Source of the DNA: Vandammella animalimorsus
GTDB lineage: Bacteria > Pseudomonadota > Gammaproteobacteria > Burkholderiales > Burkholderiaceae_C
Length of the DNA stretch: 64,000 bases
Direction of reading: 5' to 3'
NCBI RefSeq assembly: GCF_002285285.1
Contig: NZ_NSJF01000003.1
Coordinates: 248,001-312,000 of the forward strand
Under the pieces are notes generated by a model. It was not told the DNA's origin and did not search any database. It saw only the letters and a list, made by a program, of their open reading frames with translations. Position 1 is the first letter of the stretch. Every line of letters starts with the position of its first letter. This document shows positions 16,555-25,300 of the stretch, piece by piece. Both the position numbers and the translations under genes were made by a program.

Positions 16555-17883
16555 ATGCCCGCCACCGACACAGCACCGCCGCCCCTGGCCTGGGACCTCT
16601 TTTGCCGCGTCATCGACAACTACGGCGATGTCGGCGTCTGCTGGCGCCTGGCTTGCGATCTGGCCGGGCGCGGCGACAGCGTGCGGCTGTGGATCGACGA
16701 GCACAGTGCGCTGCGCTGGCTCAGCGACGCGCCGGCCTCGCTCTGGGATGCGCCGCCGCCCTGGCAGCACCAAGGCGTGCGCATCCTGCCCTGGGCGCTG
16801 GCCGAAAGCCTGGCCCCTGGGCAACTGGCTACGCTGGCAGACCTGGCGCCAGCCCCACCGGCCCGACCAGCGCCGCGCCAAGTGCTGATCGAAGCCTTTG
16901 GCTGCGAGATCCCCGATGCCTACCTCAACGCCCTGGCCCAGCTCGCCAGCGGCCAAGCCAGCCCTGCCAACGCCATTGGGCCGCGCCCCTGGCCGCTGTG
17001 GCTGAACCTCGAATACCTCTCGGCCGAGCCTTACGTGGAGCGCATGCACCGGCTGCCCTCGCCAGTGATGTTCGGCCCGGCCGCAGGGCAGAGCAAAACC
17101 TTTTTCTACCCTGGGCTGACGCCGCGCACCGGTGGCCTGCTGCGCGAGCCGGCACTGGCGCAGCGCCAGGCGCAATTCGACGCCCTGGCCTGGCGCCGTG
17201 CCTTCCTGCAGGCGCAGTCCGCCGCCGCACAGGCCGCAAACCCGATCGACCACGCCACCCAATCCAGCTGGATCAGCCTGTTTGCCTACGAGCCTGCCTG
17301 CCTGCCACAGTGGCTGCGCGCCTGGGCCCAGGCCGCGCAGCCCGTGCAGCTGCTGGCTGCGGCCGGGCGCTCGCAAGCCTGGCTGCGCCAGTGCTGGCAG
17401 CAGCTGGGCTGGGCCGGCGCGCAGCAGGCCACGGCCAGCACGCCCAGCACGCAAGGCGCGCTGACGGTGCACTGGCTGCCCTTCATGCCGCAGGCGCAAT
17501 TCGACGAACTGCTCTGGGCCTGCGACCTGAACATCGTGCGCGGCGAGGATTCGCTGGTGCGCGCCCTGTGGGCCGCGCGCCCCTTTTTGTGGCACATCTA
17601 CCCCCAGCACGACAACGCCCATCACGGCAAACTGCAGGCCTTCATGGACTGGCTGCAACCGCCTGAGCACTGGCGCGCCGCCTTGCTGCAACTCAACGGC
17701 ATGGCCAGCGCCAACGCGCCGCCGCAGCCCTCGCCCGGCAGCGCCTTTCAAGGCGCACAACAGGCAAGCTGGGCGCACTGGCAAGACTGCGCACGCACCG
17801 CCTGCAGCCGCCTGCAGGCCCTGCCGGACCTGGCCACACAGCTGCGCGCCTGGGCCGCCACCGGTGCGCAGCAGCCCACGTAG
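16555..17883 (+). CDS. earP: EF-P arginine rhamnosyltransferase
   Basis: 442-residue GT-B glycosyltransferase that transfers rhamnose from dTDP-rhamnose to an arginine of elongation factor P. The N-terminal motif FCRVIDNYGDVGVCWRLA carries Asp21 and Asp25, matching the two essential aspartates of EarP. The C-terminal GEDSLVRALWAARPFLWHIYPQ is the nucleotide-sugar motif. Length is somewhat above the usual 370-390 residues through Ala/Gln-rich insertions. The ATG at 16555 is chosen because the frame upstream overlaps gtrA and is not protein-like. In many betaproteobacteria the efp gene follows directly; here an MBL-fold gene does. Confidence 0.9.
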   Translation: MPATDTAPPPLAWDLFCRVIDNYGDVGVCWRLACDLAGRGDSVRLWIDEHSALRWLSDAPASLWDAPPPWQHQGVRILPWALAESLAPGQLATLADLAPAPPARPAPRQVLIEAFGCEIPDAYLNALAQLASGQASPANAIGPRPWPLWLNLEYLSAEPYVERMHRLPSPVMFGPAAGQSKTFFYPGLTPRTGGLLREPALAQRQAQFDALAWRRAFLQAQSAAAQAANPIDHATQSSWISLFAYEPACLPQWLRAWAQAAQPVQLLAAAGRSQAWLRQCWQQLGWAGAQQATASTPSTQGALTVHWLPFMPQAQFDELLWACDLNIVRGEDSLVRALWAARPFLWHIYPQHDNAHHGKLQAFMDWLQPPEHWRAALLQLNGMASANAPPQPSPGSAFQGAQQASWAHWQDCARTACSRLQALPDLATQLRAWAATGAQQPT

Positions 17884-17893
17884 AATGCCCGCC

Positions 17894-18532
17894 ATGCTCC
17901 AATACCACACCCTCCCCGTCACCGCCTTTGCGCAAAATTGCAGCATCGTGTGGTGCGATGAAACCCGCGAGGCCGCCATCATCGATCCGGGCGGCGATTT
18001 GCCGCAGATCCGCGCCGCCATCGAGCAGCTGGGCCTGACGCCCAAGGCCATCTGGCTGACCCACGCCCACATCGACCACGCTGGCGGCGCGGGCGAGCTG
18101 GCGCAGGCGCTGGGCCTGCCCATCATTGGCCCGCACCCGGAGGACCAGTTCCTCATCGACAGCCTGCCTGCACAAAGCCAGGCCTATGGCTTTGCGCCGG
18201 CGCAGACCTTCACGCCCGCGCGCTGGCTGGGCGATGGCGATCAGGTGCAGATCGGCCAGCAGGTGCTCAACGTCCACCACACCCCCGGCCACACCCCTGG
18301 GCACGTGATCTTCCACGCCCCGGAAAGCCGCCTGGCCTTCGTCGGCGACGTGCTGTTTGCCGGCAGCATCGGGCGCACGGATTTTCCGCGCGGCAACCAC
18401 CAGCAGCTCATCGACAGCATCGTGCACAAGCTCTGGCCGCTGGGCGACGAGACGCGCTTTGTGCCCGGCCACGGGCCCGAGAGCAGCTTCGCCCGCGAGC
18501 GCGCCAGCAACCCCTTCGTCGGCGGCACCTGA
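17894..18532 (+). CDS. MBL-fold metallo-hydrolase (glyoxalase II-like)
   Basis: 212-residue cytoplasmic hydrolase. The metal motif THAHIDHAGG is complete (HxHxDH), followed by HTPGHTPGHVIF, FVGDVLFAGSIGRTDFP and VPGHGPES, so all ligands of the two-metal site are present. This resembles the YcbL/GloB-like branch, for which thioester hydrolysis is the usual assignment; the exact substrate is open. MLQYHTLPVTAFAQNC is the family N-terminus, so the ATG at 17894 is preferred over that at 17885. It starts 10 bases after the earP stop. Confidence 0.85.
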   Translation: MLQYHTLPVTAFAQNCSIVWCDETREAAIIDPGGDLPQIRAAIEQLGLTPKAIWLTHAHIDHAGGAGELAQALGLPIIGPHPEDQFLIDSLPAQSQAYGFAPAQTFTPARWLGDGDQVQIGQQVLNVHHTPGHTPGHVIFHAPESRLAFVGDVLFAGSIGRTDFPRGNHQQLIDSIVHKLWPLGDETRFVPGHGPESSFARERASNPFVGGT

Positions 18533-18625
18533 GCCCCGGCGGCCACAGCCCCCTGCCCTGCCCGGGCGGTGCGCCCGCCCACGCCCCTTGCGCGCCACTG
18601 CAGACGAATTGCCCCGCATCTCCGC

Positions 18626-20038
18626 ATGCCCAGCTCCACACCGCCGCCGCCCGCTGCTGCGCCTGCCGCGCCTGCTGCACCTGCCACGGCCGCCATGCAC
18701 TGGCTGCAGGCGGCGCGCGTCTATCTTGAGCCGGCCAGCCTGCGCATGCTGCTGCTGGGCTTCTCGGCCGGGCTGCCCATGCTGCTGGTGTTCAACACGC
18801 TGGGCTTCAGGCTGCGCGAGGCCGGCATCGACCGCAGCACCATCGGTTTCATCAGCTGGGTGACGCTGGCCTACGGCTTCAAATGGGCCTGGTCGCCGCT
18901 GGTCGATCACCTGTCCATCCCCTGGCTGACGCGCCGCCTGGGGCAGCGGCGCAGCTGGCTGCTGCTGTCGCAGTGCTGCATCATGCTGGCGCTGCTGGGC
19001 ATGGCGCTGCTCGATCCGCGCCAGCAGCTGGGCGCGCTGACGCTGTGCGCCGTGGCGGTGGCCTTTGCCTCGGCCACGCAGGACATTGCGCTGGACGCCT
19101 ACCGCATCGAAACCGGCGATACCCAGCGCCAGGCCGCCATGGCGGCGATGTACCAGGGCGGCTACCGCGTCGCCCTGATCTGGGCTGGCGCAGGCGCGCT
19201 CTGGCTGGCCGCGCGCGGCGAAAGCGCCGGCCAGACAGGCTACCAACAGGCGGCCTGGGCCTTTTCCTACATCGTCATGGCCGCCACCATGCTGGTGGGC
19301 ATGATCGCCACGCTGCTGGCGCCTGAGCCGCAACGCCCGCCGGCAGCGCCCATGCGCGATGTGCGCCAATGGCTGGCGCAGGCCGTGGTGGCCCCCTTTG
19401 CCGACTTCATCGGCCGCTACGGCCGCCAGGCGCTGCTGATCCTGGCGCTGATTTCCGTCTACCGCATCAGCGACATCGTCATGGGCGTGATGGCCAGCAC
19501 GTTCTACGTGGACATGGGCTACACCAAGGACCAGATCGCCGCCGTCACCAAAATCTACGGCGTGCTCATGACGCTGCTGGGCGCCTTCGCTGGCGGCTGG
19601 GTCGCCATGCGCATCGGCGTGCTGCGCGTGCTGATGCTCGGGGCGCTGCTGTCCTCGGCCACCAATTTGCTGTTTGCCTGGCTGGCCCAGCAGCAAGGCC
19701 CGCACTTCATCGGCCTGGTGCTGGTGGTCTCGGCCGACAACCTGGCCGCTGGCCTGGCCTCCTCGGCCTTCATCGCCTATCTCTCCAGCCTGACCAATGT
19801 GCGCTACTCGGCCACCCAGTACGCGCTGTTCAGCTCCATGATGACGCTGCTGCCCAAGTGGCTGGGCGGCTTCTCGGGCCAGTTCGTCGATGCCAATGGC
19901 TACGCCCAGTTCTTCACGCTGACGGCCTGCCTGGGCCTGCCCGTGCTGCTGCTGATTGCCTGGATCGCCCGCCTCGACGCGCGCGCTGCGCCCCATCAAG
20001 CTCAGACCAGCGGCCCGGCGCGGCAGGACAGCGCCTGA
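18626..20038 (+). CDS. ampG: AmpG-like MFS permease
   Basis: 470-residue major-facilitator protein with about 12-14 hydrophobic segments. Typical AmpG sequences are GFSAGLPMLLVFNTLGFRLR, TLAYGFKWAWSPLVDHL, SATQDIALDAYRIE and SLTNVRYSATQYALFSS. AmpG imports GlcNAc-anhydro-muropeptides for murein recycling, which fits the presence of mpl in this window. The N-terminus has a Pro/Ala-rich tail of about 25 residues before the first helix. It is followed 35 bases later by the BenE-like permease. Confidence 0.85.
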   Translation: MPSSTPPPPAAAPAAPAAPATAAMHWLQAARVYLEPASLRMLLLGFSAGLPMLLVFNTLGFRLREAGIDRSTIGFISWVTLAYGFKWAWSPLVDHLSIPWLTRRLGQRRSWLLLSQCCIMLALLGMALLDPRQQLGALTLCAVAVAFASATQDIALDAYRIETGDTQRQAAMAAMYQGGYRVALIWAGAGALWLAARGESAGQTGYQQAAWAFSYIVMAATMLVGMIATLLAPEPQRPPAAPMRDVRQWLAQAVVAPFADFIGRYGRQALLILALISVYRISDIVMGVMASTFYVDMGYTKDQIAAVTKIYGVLMTLLGAFAGGWVAMRIGVLRVLMLGALLSSATNLLFAWLAQQQGPHFIGLVLVVSADNLAAGLASSAFIAYLSSLTNVRYSATQYALFSSMMTLLPKWLGGFSGQFVDANGYAQFFTLTACLGLPVLLLIAWIARLDARAAPHQAQTSGPARQDSA

Positions 20039-20073
20039 CGCACTGTGTTTGCCTTCTCACCGATTGGACCGCC

Positions 20074-21267
20074 ATGCGACAACTCTGGCATGACCTGAGC
20101 GCCTCGACCGCCACCGCCGGCTTTGTGGCCGTGCTGGTGGCCTTCACCAGCTCCACGGCCGTGATCTATCAGGCCGCGCAGGCGCTGGGCGGCACGCCTG
20201 GGCATGTCACCTCGTGGATCTGGGCCATTAGCCTGGGCTGCGCCACGGTGGCGCTGTTGCCCTCGCTGCTGCTGAGAAAGCCGGTAATGCCCGGCTGGTC
20301 CGTGCCGGGGGCGGTGGTCATCGCCACCACCGCGGCCTCGGGCGGCTTCACGCTGGCCCAGGGCGTAGGCGCGTTCATGATGAGCGCGGCGCTCATCGTG
20401 CTGGTGGGCGCCACGGGCTGGTTCGAGCGCATGATGGGCCGTATCCCGCTGGCCCTGGCCAACGCCCTGCTGGCGGGCGTGCTGGGGCGTTTTGCGCTCG
20501 ATGGCTTTGGCGCGGCCCGCACCGCGCCGCTGCTGCTGACGCTGATGCTGCTGGCCTACCTGGCCGCGCGCCGCTGGCTGCCGCGCTACGCCGTCATCGT
20601 CACCTTGCTGGTGGGCATGGCCCAGGCCACGCTGGCCGGGCAGATGCAGTGGTCGGCCATTGGCCCGCTGGAGCTGGCGCGGCCCATCTTCGTCTGGCCC
20701 GAGTTCAGCTTCAGCGCCTTCATGAGCATGGCCTTGCCACTGTTCATCGTCACCATGGCCTCGCAAAACCTGCCGGGCGTGGCCGTCATGCGCGCCACCG
20801 GATACTTCATGCCCGTCTCGCGCCTGATCACGCTCACCGGCCTGGTGACGCTGGTGCTCTCACCCTTTGGCTGCTTTTCGGTCAACCTCTCGTCCATCAC
20901 CGCCGCCATCTGCATGGGGCCGGGCGCACACGAAGACCCGGCCCGGCGCTACAGCGGCGCCGTGGTCTGCGGCCTGCTGTATTTGCTGGTGGGCTGCTTT
21001 GCCGGCATCATCACCGGCTTGCTGCTGGCTTTTCCGCAAGAGCTGGTGCTGGCCATTGCCGGCATCGCCCTGCTGGGCAGCATCGGCAGCGGCCTGGCCC
21101 AGGCCATGGCCGACGAAAGCCAGCGCGAAGCGGCGTTGATTTCCTTTCTGGTCACGCTCTCGGGCGTGAGCATCGCCGGCATCGGCTCGGCCTTCTGGGG
21201 GGGCGTGGCCGGCGCTGCCGCCTTGCTGATCCAGCGCTGGCGCGCAGCGCCGCTATCGCAGCCGTGA
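20074..21267 (+). CDS. benE: BenE-family benzoate/H+ symporter-like permease
   Basis: 397-residue membrane protein with about 12 hydrophobic segments. It matches the BenE family through SSTAVIYQAAQALGGTP, SWIWAISLGCA, PVMPGWSVPGAVVIATT, LPLFIVTMASQNLPGVAVM and NLSSITAAICMGPGAHEDP. Family members import benzoate with protons. No benzoate-degradation genes adjoin it, so the substrate here is uncertain. It may share a transcript with the upstream AmpG-like gene. Confidence 0.85.
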   Translation: MRQLWHDLSASTATAGFVAVLVAFTSSTAVIYQAAQALGGTPGHVTSWIWAISLGCATVALLPSLLLRKPVMPGWSVPGAVVIATTAASGGFTLAQGVGAFMMSAALIVLVGATGWFERMMGRIPLALANALLAGVLGRFALDGFGAARTAPLLLTLMLLAYLAARRWLPRYAVIVTLLVGMAQATLAGQMQWSAIGPLELARPIFVWPEFSFSAFMSMALPLFIVTMASQNLPGVAVMRATGYFMPVSRLITLTGLVTLVLSPFGCFSVNLSSITAAICMGPGAHEDPARRYSGAVVCGLLYLLVGCFAGIITGLLLAFPQELVLAIAGIALLGSIGSGLAQAMADESQREAALISFLVTLSGVSIAGIGSAFWGGVAGAAALLIQRWRAAPLSQP

Positions 21268-21297
21268 ACACGCTCTAACTTAAGGAGAGTCGCCACC

Positions 21298-21702
21298 ATG
21301 GAGCATTCCTCACCCGAAAGCCAACAATTGCTGCTGGCGCTTTGTCAGGCCCTGCGGCAAGACCCGGGCCTGATCGCGCCGGGCGTGGCCTGGCACAAGC
21401 TGATCGTGGTCGGCGTGCAGGGCAAGGGCCACAGCCGCATGTACGGTTACCGCTTTGACGCCCAGGGCGAAGACGAGGCCGTCTCCCCCGACGACGGGCA
21501 CGCGCAAGACGCCTTGCGGCATTTGCAGCAGGCCATGCAGGCCGAGCACCCCGCAGGCCGCGCCTGGCAGGCCTGCCTGATTCGGCTGGGCAGCGACGGG
21601 CGCTTTGGCGTGGAGTTCGAATACGACAACGCCCAGCGCTGGGCCGTGACGCCGGCCAATTACCAGCAGCGCGTGCAAGAGTTTGCGCACATGCCGGTGT
21701 GA
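21298..21702 (+). CDS. Small protein of unknown function
   Basis: 134 residues, soluble, no signal peptide. A strong ribosome-binding site (AAGGAGAG at 21282-21289) precedes the ATG. The C-terminal half, WQACLIRLGSDGRFGVEFEYD, has the alternating pattern of a beta-sheet protein and vaguely resembles YezG/DUF600-type immunity proteins, but I would not assign it to that family. It lies 30 bases after benE and may be in the same transcript. Codon and GC usage match the surroundings. Confidence 0.65.
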   Translation: MEHSSPESQQLLLALCQALRQDPGLIAPGVAWHKLIVVGVQGKGHSRMYGYRFDAQGEDEAVSPDDGHAQDALRHLQQAMQAEHPAGRAWQACLIRLGSDGRFGVEFEYDNAQRWAVTPANYQQRVQEFAHMPV

Positions 21703-22091
21703 AAGCCGGCCCGCGCGCCTGCGCCGCGCCCAAAGCCCAACCATGGGGCGTGCGCAGGGCCTGGCCAAGTTTGAATGCCCCATGAAGTTGGTATCAAAAA
21801 CCACCTTCGGCGCCACTGCGCCTCGCCCCCCAGCAAGCCGAGCCCCCTATGACAAAGCCGCCTCTTGCCGACATTTGATGCCTGTAGCGCCCACTTTGAC
21901 GACCATTTGCTGAAAATTACCAGCGCACCGTTGCTGGATTGGCGCGCCATCCCCAGGCACTTGGGGGCAGGCGCTCAGCCGCACGCCCCATCTGAAAAGC
22001 CCTGTCCTGGGCGCAAGGACTTTGACGGGTCTGTAGACTGCTGCTCGTCTTGGGATCTGTCCTATTCCCATCCAATCAGAGGAGTCACAGC
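21703..22091 (+). other. Intergenic region upstream of the ACP-like gene
   Basis: 389 bases with no credible gene. TTGACG at 22022-22027 could be a -35 box for the ACP-like gene, but no good -10 follows. A GAGGA ribosome-binding site lies at 22079-22083. The GC content is lower than in the flanking genes. Confidence 0.4.
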
Positions 22092-22763
22092 ATGAAACTC
22101 ATCCAAACCGCCGTTGCCGCTTCGCTGGCCTGCCTGTCGCTTTCGGCCATGGCCAGCAGCCATTCCGTCACCTACGCCTGCGAGGGCGGCAAGCAAGTGC
22201 AAGTGCGCTACCAGTTCAACAAGGCCGGCATCCCCACCCGTGCCGAGGCCCACATCCGCGGTGCCAAGCGCGTCATGGCCTATGACATGAACCGCTCGGA
22301 CGATGTGGACACCTTCTTTGCCAACAAGTCCGGCTATCGCCTGTCTTCGGACTACATGGACTCCAAGAACTTCCGCAAGAGCAGCATCATGATCACGGCG
22401 CCCAATGATGAGATTCTGTTCAAGAGCTGCACGGCCCAGTCGGGTGCTGCATCGTCCGGGCGAAATGCAGGCGGCTCCCAAAACACCCAGCAAGTGGCCT
22501 ATACCTGCAACAACGGCCGCCTCTCGGTGGCCTACCAGTTCAACTCCGCCGGCATCCCCGTCAGCGCCACGGCCCAGTTGCAAGGCAAGCGCCGCACCCT
22601 GAACTACGACCTGAACAACTCCAGCAACGTGGAGACTTTTTTCACGGCCCAAGGCTATCGCCTGGCCACCGACGCCATGACGCGCGACAACTTCACATCG
22701 CTGCCCATCATGGTCACGGCCCCAGGCAACAAAATCCTGCACAAGTCCTGCATGCCGAACTAA
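22092..22763 (+). CDS. Secreted protein with two ACP-like lysozyme-inhibitor domains
   Basis: 223 residues. A signal peptide (MKLIQTAVAASLACLSLSAMA, about 21 residues in all) is followed by two homologous domains, about 24-114 and 134-223. Both share the pattern YxC...G..V.YQFN.AGIP, a DL/DM-N segment, V-[ED]-TFF, GYRL, IM[IV]TAP and KSC. This matches the adhesin complex protein (ACP) of Neisseria, a single-domain surface protein that inhibits C-type lysozyme. Each domain has two cysteines that can form a disulfide. The linker between domains is Ser/Gly/Asn-rich. A role in lysozyme resistance or adhesion is inferred from the family. The tandem arrangement is unusual as far as I know. Confidence 0.8.
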   Translation: MKLIQTAVAASLACLSLSAMASSHSVTYACEGGKQVQVRYQFNKAGIPTRAEAHIRGAKRVMAYDMNRSDDVDTFFANKSGYRLSSDYMDSKNFRKSSIMITAPNDEILFKSCTAQSGAASSGRNAGGSQNTQQVAYTCNNGRLSVAYQFNSAGIPVSATAQLQGKRRTLNYDLNNSSNVETFFTAQGYRLATDAMTRDNFTSLPIMVTAPGNKILHKSCMPN

Positions 22764-22822
22764 GGCAACGCTGAACAGTCCCCGCAGTGCAGAGCCCTGG
22801 CGTGAGGGCATGGACTGCAGGC

Positions 22823-22865
22823 AAAAAACACCAAGAAGCCCCATCGGCCCTTGGTGTTTTTTTTG
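22823..22865. terminator. Bidirectional terminator
   Basis: AAAAAACACCAAG (22823-22835) pairs with CTTGGTGTTTTTTTT (22850-22864). T-runs are available on both strands, so it can serve the ACP-like gene and the convergent DUF945 gene. Confidence 0.85.
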
Positions 22866-22944
22866 CCGGGTGCCCTGGCCTTGCCGCAACCATGGGCTGA
22901 TCGCATATCTTTTGCCAACGGCACAGGTGCCGTGTGCACAGGCC

Positions 22945-24390
22945 TTATTGCAGCAACTGATCGATGCCCCGCAAGTCGAACGGGTGGCCGTTGATGCTGG
23001 AGTAGCCGCCCTGGTACTGCAAGACCGTGCGGATTTGCCCCCCCTCCTGCCGCACCAGGCCTTGCTGCACGAGCAGCGCCAGGTTTTCCCGACCCTGCCA
23101 ATGCAGGGCCAGGGGCTGGGAGATCTCCAGCTGCACGCTGGCATGGAGCTTGGCCATCAGGCTGTGCGGCAAGAAACCCAGGTCAATGCCATGCAGCTTT
23201 GGCGCGCTGGCCTGGCCACTCAGCGCCCACTGCCCTTCGGGAAGCTGCCCCGCAAGGCGCTCGACCTTCAAACGCAGGCCCTGCGCCAACAAAGCAGCAA
23301 GGCGCTCTCGCACCTGGGTTTGCTCGGCCAGGGGCAATTGCCCCCAGGCCGTCGGGGCCCCCATTTGCGCCAGTAGCCAGCGCCAGCCCCAAGGGCCTAA
23401 AGCCTCATAGCTCGGCTGGTGCAATTGTTCTACGGCAGCCTTGAATTCCAGCGTGCTCAATGCGCTCTGGCTGGATGCCTGGCTGGCCTGCGCTTGCGCC
23501 CCATCGCCGGCCATGCGCAGCTGCTGCAATTGCAGATGCAGCGGCAGTCGCAGCCATTGTTTGTCTTGAGCCTGAATGTCAAACGCCAGCGCCAAGCCCT
23601 GCAATTGCCAGCCGCCCGCCTGCACACCTTGCACACCGGACTGCTGCCATTGCCCCAGGCTGTAGCGGCTTTGGCCCAGGTAGCTGTGCTGCAAGCCGGC
23701 AGGCCGGTGGTAATCGTCACGCCCCTGTAACTGCTCAATGTGCAACAGCTGCTCGCCTTGGGCATTTTGCAGCGTCATGCCGCCCCATTGCAGGGCGCTG
23801 CGCAGGCTGCGCCCGTCAGGGCCGAGTTCGCCCTCCCAGTGCAGGGGCCGCATGTGCAGCGTTTGCGCTGCGCCCTGGGCGTCCTCCCAGGGGCGTTGCC
23901 AGGATGGGCCAGCCAACCGCCAATGCACACTGCCACGGTAACCCAGCACGGCATCCAGCACGTAGGGCGGCGCATCGCCCAGGCTGGGGCGCAATGCAGC
24001 CTGCACCGCTGGGCTGAGCACTGGCGTGCTGCGCAGGGCCACCCATCCCCGCTGAGGCGCAGCAAGCAGTGGCAGGTGACGTATGCGGTGTTCCAGCACG
24101 ATGGTTTGGCCACCCAGGCCTCGGCTGACCCGTCGCTGTGGGGCAGATGCCTTTGCGGCTGCGTCCTGCTCCGATGACGCTATGTGCACAACGCTGCGCG
24201 CACTGGAATGGAACAGCCCTCGCTCGTACTGGGTGAGCTGCGCCGCCACCCCCAGCGCAGCGCTGAGCGCTGCGTGGGCTTGTTGCACATGCCGCTGCGT
24301 CTGCACGCCCACATACCAGGCTGCGGCGCTGTACCCCACCCCGAGCAGCGCCAACAGCAACACCGCCACACCCGCCATCTTCTTGCGCAT
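22945..24390 (-). CDS. DUF945 (YdgA-like) family protein
   Basis: 481-residue protein with one N-terminal membrane segment (MAGVAVLLLALLGVGYSAAAWY) and a long periplasmic part, the layout of DUF945/YdgA proteins. Family features include QYERGLFHSSARSVV near residue 50 and the C-terminal LSGQASAPKLHGIDLGFLPHSLM-like repeats. The function of the family is unknown. The ATG at 24390 is chosen because the membrane segment follows it immediately; the extension upstream is not conserved-looking. It is divergent from ribE and convergent with the ACP-like gene. Confidence 0.75.
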   Translation of the reverse strand: MRKKMAGVAVLLLALLGVGYSAAAWYVGVQTQRHVQQAHAALSAALGVAAQLTQYERGLFHSSARSVVHIASSEQDAAAKASAPQRRVSRGLGGQTIVLEHRIRHLPLLAAPQRGWVALRSTPVLSPAVQAALRPSLGDAPPYVLDAVLGYRGSVHWRLAGPSWQRPWEDAQGAAQTLHMRPLHWEGELGPDGRSLRSALQWGGMTLQNAQGEQLLHIEQLQGRDDYHRPAGLQHSYLGQSRYSLGQWQQSGVQGVQAGGWQLQGLALAFDIQAQDKQWLRLPLHLQLQQLRMAGDGAQAQASQASSQSALSTLEFKAAVEQLHQPSYEALGPWGWRWLLAQMGAPTAWGQLPLAEQTQVRERLAALLAQGLRLKVERLAGQLPEGQWALSGQASAPKLHGIDLGFLPHSLMAKLHASVQLEISQPLALHWQGRENLALLVQQGLVRQEGGQIRTVLQYQGGYSSINGHPFDLRGIDQLLQ

Positions 24391-24468
24391 AAACCCGCCA
24401 TTCCTCCGTTTCTTTTCTGTGCGCGGCATTGTTTCACAGGCTTTGCCTGACCAGTCCACGCCGCCCGC

Positions 24469-24474
24469 TATAGT
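24469..24474 (+). promoter_or_regulatory. Candidate -10 box for ribE
   Basis: TATAGT lies 65 bases upstream of the ribE ATG, with TTGCCT about 20 bases further up. No FMN riboswitch sequence is visible in this leader. Confidence 0.4.
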
Positions 24475-24539
24475 GCCGGCTTTTCGGCGCGGGAGGGTCT
24501 GCACGGCCCGTGGCAGCGCCCCATCACCCAAGGAGTTTC

Positions 24540-25184
24540 ATGTTCACCGGCATCATCACCGCCATTGGCCAAATTCAACATGTCGAGGACCTGGGCAGCA
24601 GCCAAGCCCATGGCAAGCGTTTGAACGTCTCCTGCCCGCCGGGCTATCTGGACGACGTCGTGCTGGGCGACAGCATTGCCCTGAATGGCGCCTGCATGAC
24701 GGTGACAGCGCTGGCGCTGGATGCACAAACATTCATGGTTGAAGTCTCGGCAGAATCGCTGCGCCTGACCACTGGACTGGATCAAGTCGGCGAGGTCAAT
24801 CTCGAAAAAGCCTTGCGCGCAGCCGATCGACTGGGCGGCCACATCGTCAGCGGCCATGTGGACGGGATCGGCACCGTCAGCGCCATCAACCCTGTGGGCG
24901 AAAGCCATGAGCTGCGCATCCTCGCCCCCAAGCAGCTGATGCCTTACATGGCCGTCAAGGGCTCCATCACCGTGCAAGGCGTCAGCCTCACGCTCAACAG
25001 CGTGCGCGACCTTCAGGAGGGCTGCGAGTTCAGCATCAATTTGATTGCCCACACCATGGCCCACACCACCCTCAAGCACCTTCGCCCAGGCCGCGCCGTG
25101 AACCTGGAAGTGGATCTCATCGCCCGCTACGTGGCGCGTATGCTGCAGACGGGCAGCGCCATGCCAACCGACCTGCCCTCCTGA
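24540..25184 (+). CDS. ribE: Riboflavin synthase alpha chain
   Basis: 214-residue enzyme that dismutates 6,7-dimethyl-8-ribityllumazine to riboflavin. It has the family N-terminus MFTGIITAIGQI, two lumazine-binding repeats, and motifs NGACMTVTAL and GGHIVSGHVDGIGTV in the first and second repeats, then GVSLTLNSV. An AAGGAG ribosome-binding site at 24530-24535 fixes the start. It stands alone, without ribB/ribH neighbours. Confidence 0.95.
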   Translation: MFTGIITAIGQIQHVEDLGSSQAHGKRLNVSCPPGYLDDVVLGDSIALNGACMTVTALALDAQTFMVEVSAESLRLTTGLDQVGEVNLEKALRAADRLGGHIVSGHVDGIGTVSAINPVGESHELRILAPKQLMPYMAVKGSITVQGVSLTLNSVRDLQEGCEFSINLIAHTMAHTTLKHLRPGRAVNLEVDLIARYVARMLQTGSAMPTDLPS

Positions 25185-25203
25185 GCGCTCATTGGCCCAA
25201 CAA

Positions 25204-25237
25204 AAAGCCTGCTGGCATCACTTGCACAGCAGGCTTT
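25204..25237. terminator. Bidirectional terminator between ribE and rplY
   Basis: AAAGCCTGCTG (25204-25214) and CAGCAGGCTTT (25227-25237) form an 11-bp stem. On the minus strand the stem ends in a TTTTTG run; on the plus strand in TTTCT. Confidence 0.8.
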
Positions 25238-25248
25238 CTGACAAGAAT

Positions 25249-25272
25249 CCGCCCGCATTTGCCTGCGGGCGG
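25249..25272 (-). terminator. Second stem-loop after rplY
   Basis: CCGCCCGCA (25249-25257) pairs with TGCGGGCGG (25264-25272). It lies 28 bases after the rplY stop, with a weak ATTCTT tail on the minus strand. Confidence 0.5.
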
Positions 25273-25300
25273 AAGCTTATTGTTTGCGCAAGGCCTGTAA

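Noticed and set aside
17693..19999. A 768-codon minus-strand frame opposite the MBL and AmpG-like genes
   Set aside because: Composition is Gly/His/Gln/Arg-rich with no motif, and the plus strand has well-defined genes.
24391..24539. FMN riboswitch upstream of ribE
   Set aside because: The conserved RFN sequence blocks are not present in the 149-base leader; only a simple -10-like box is seen.
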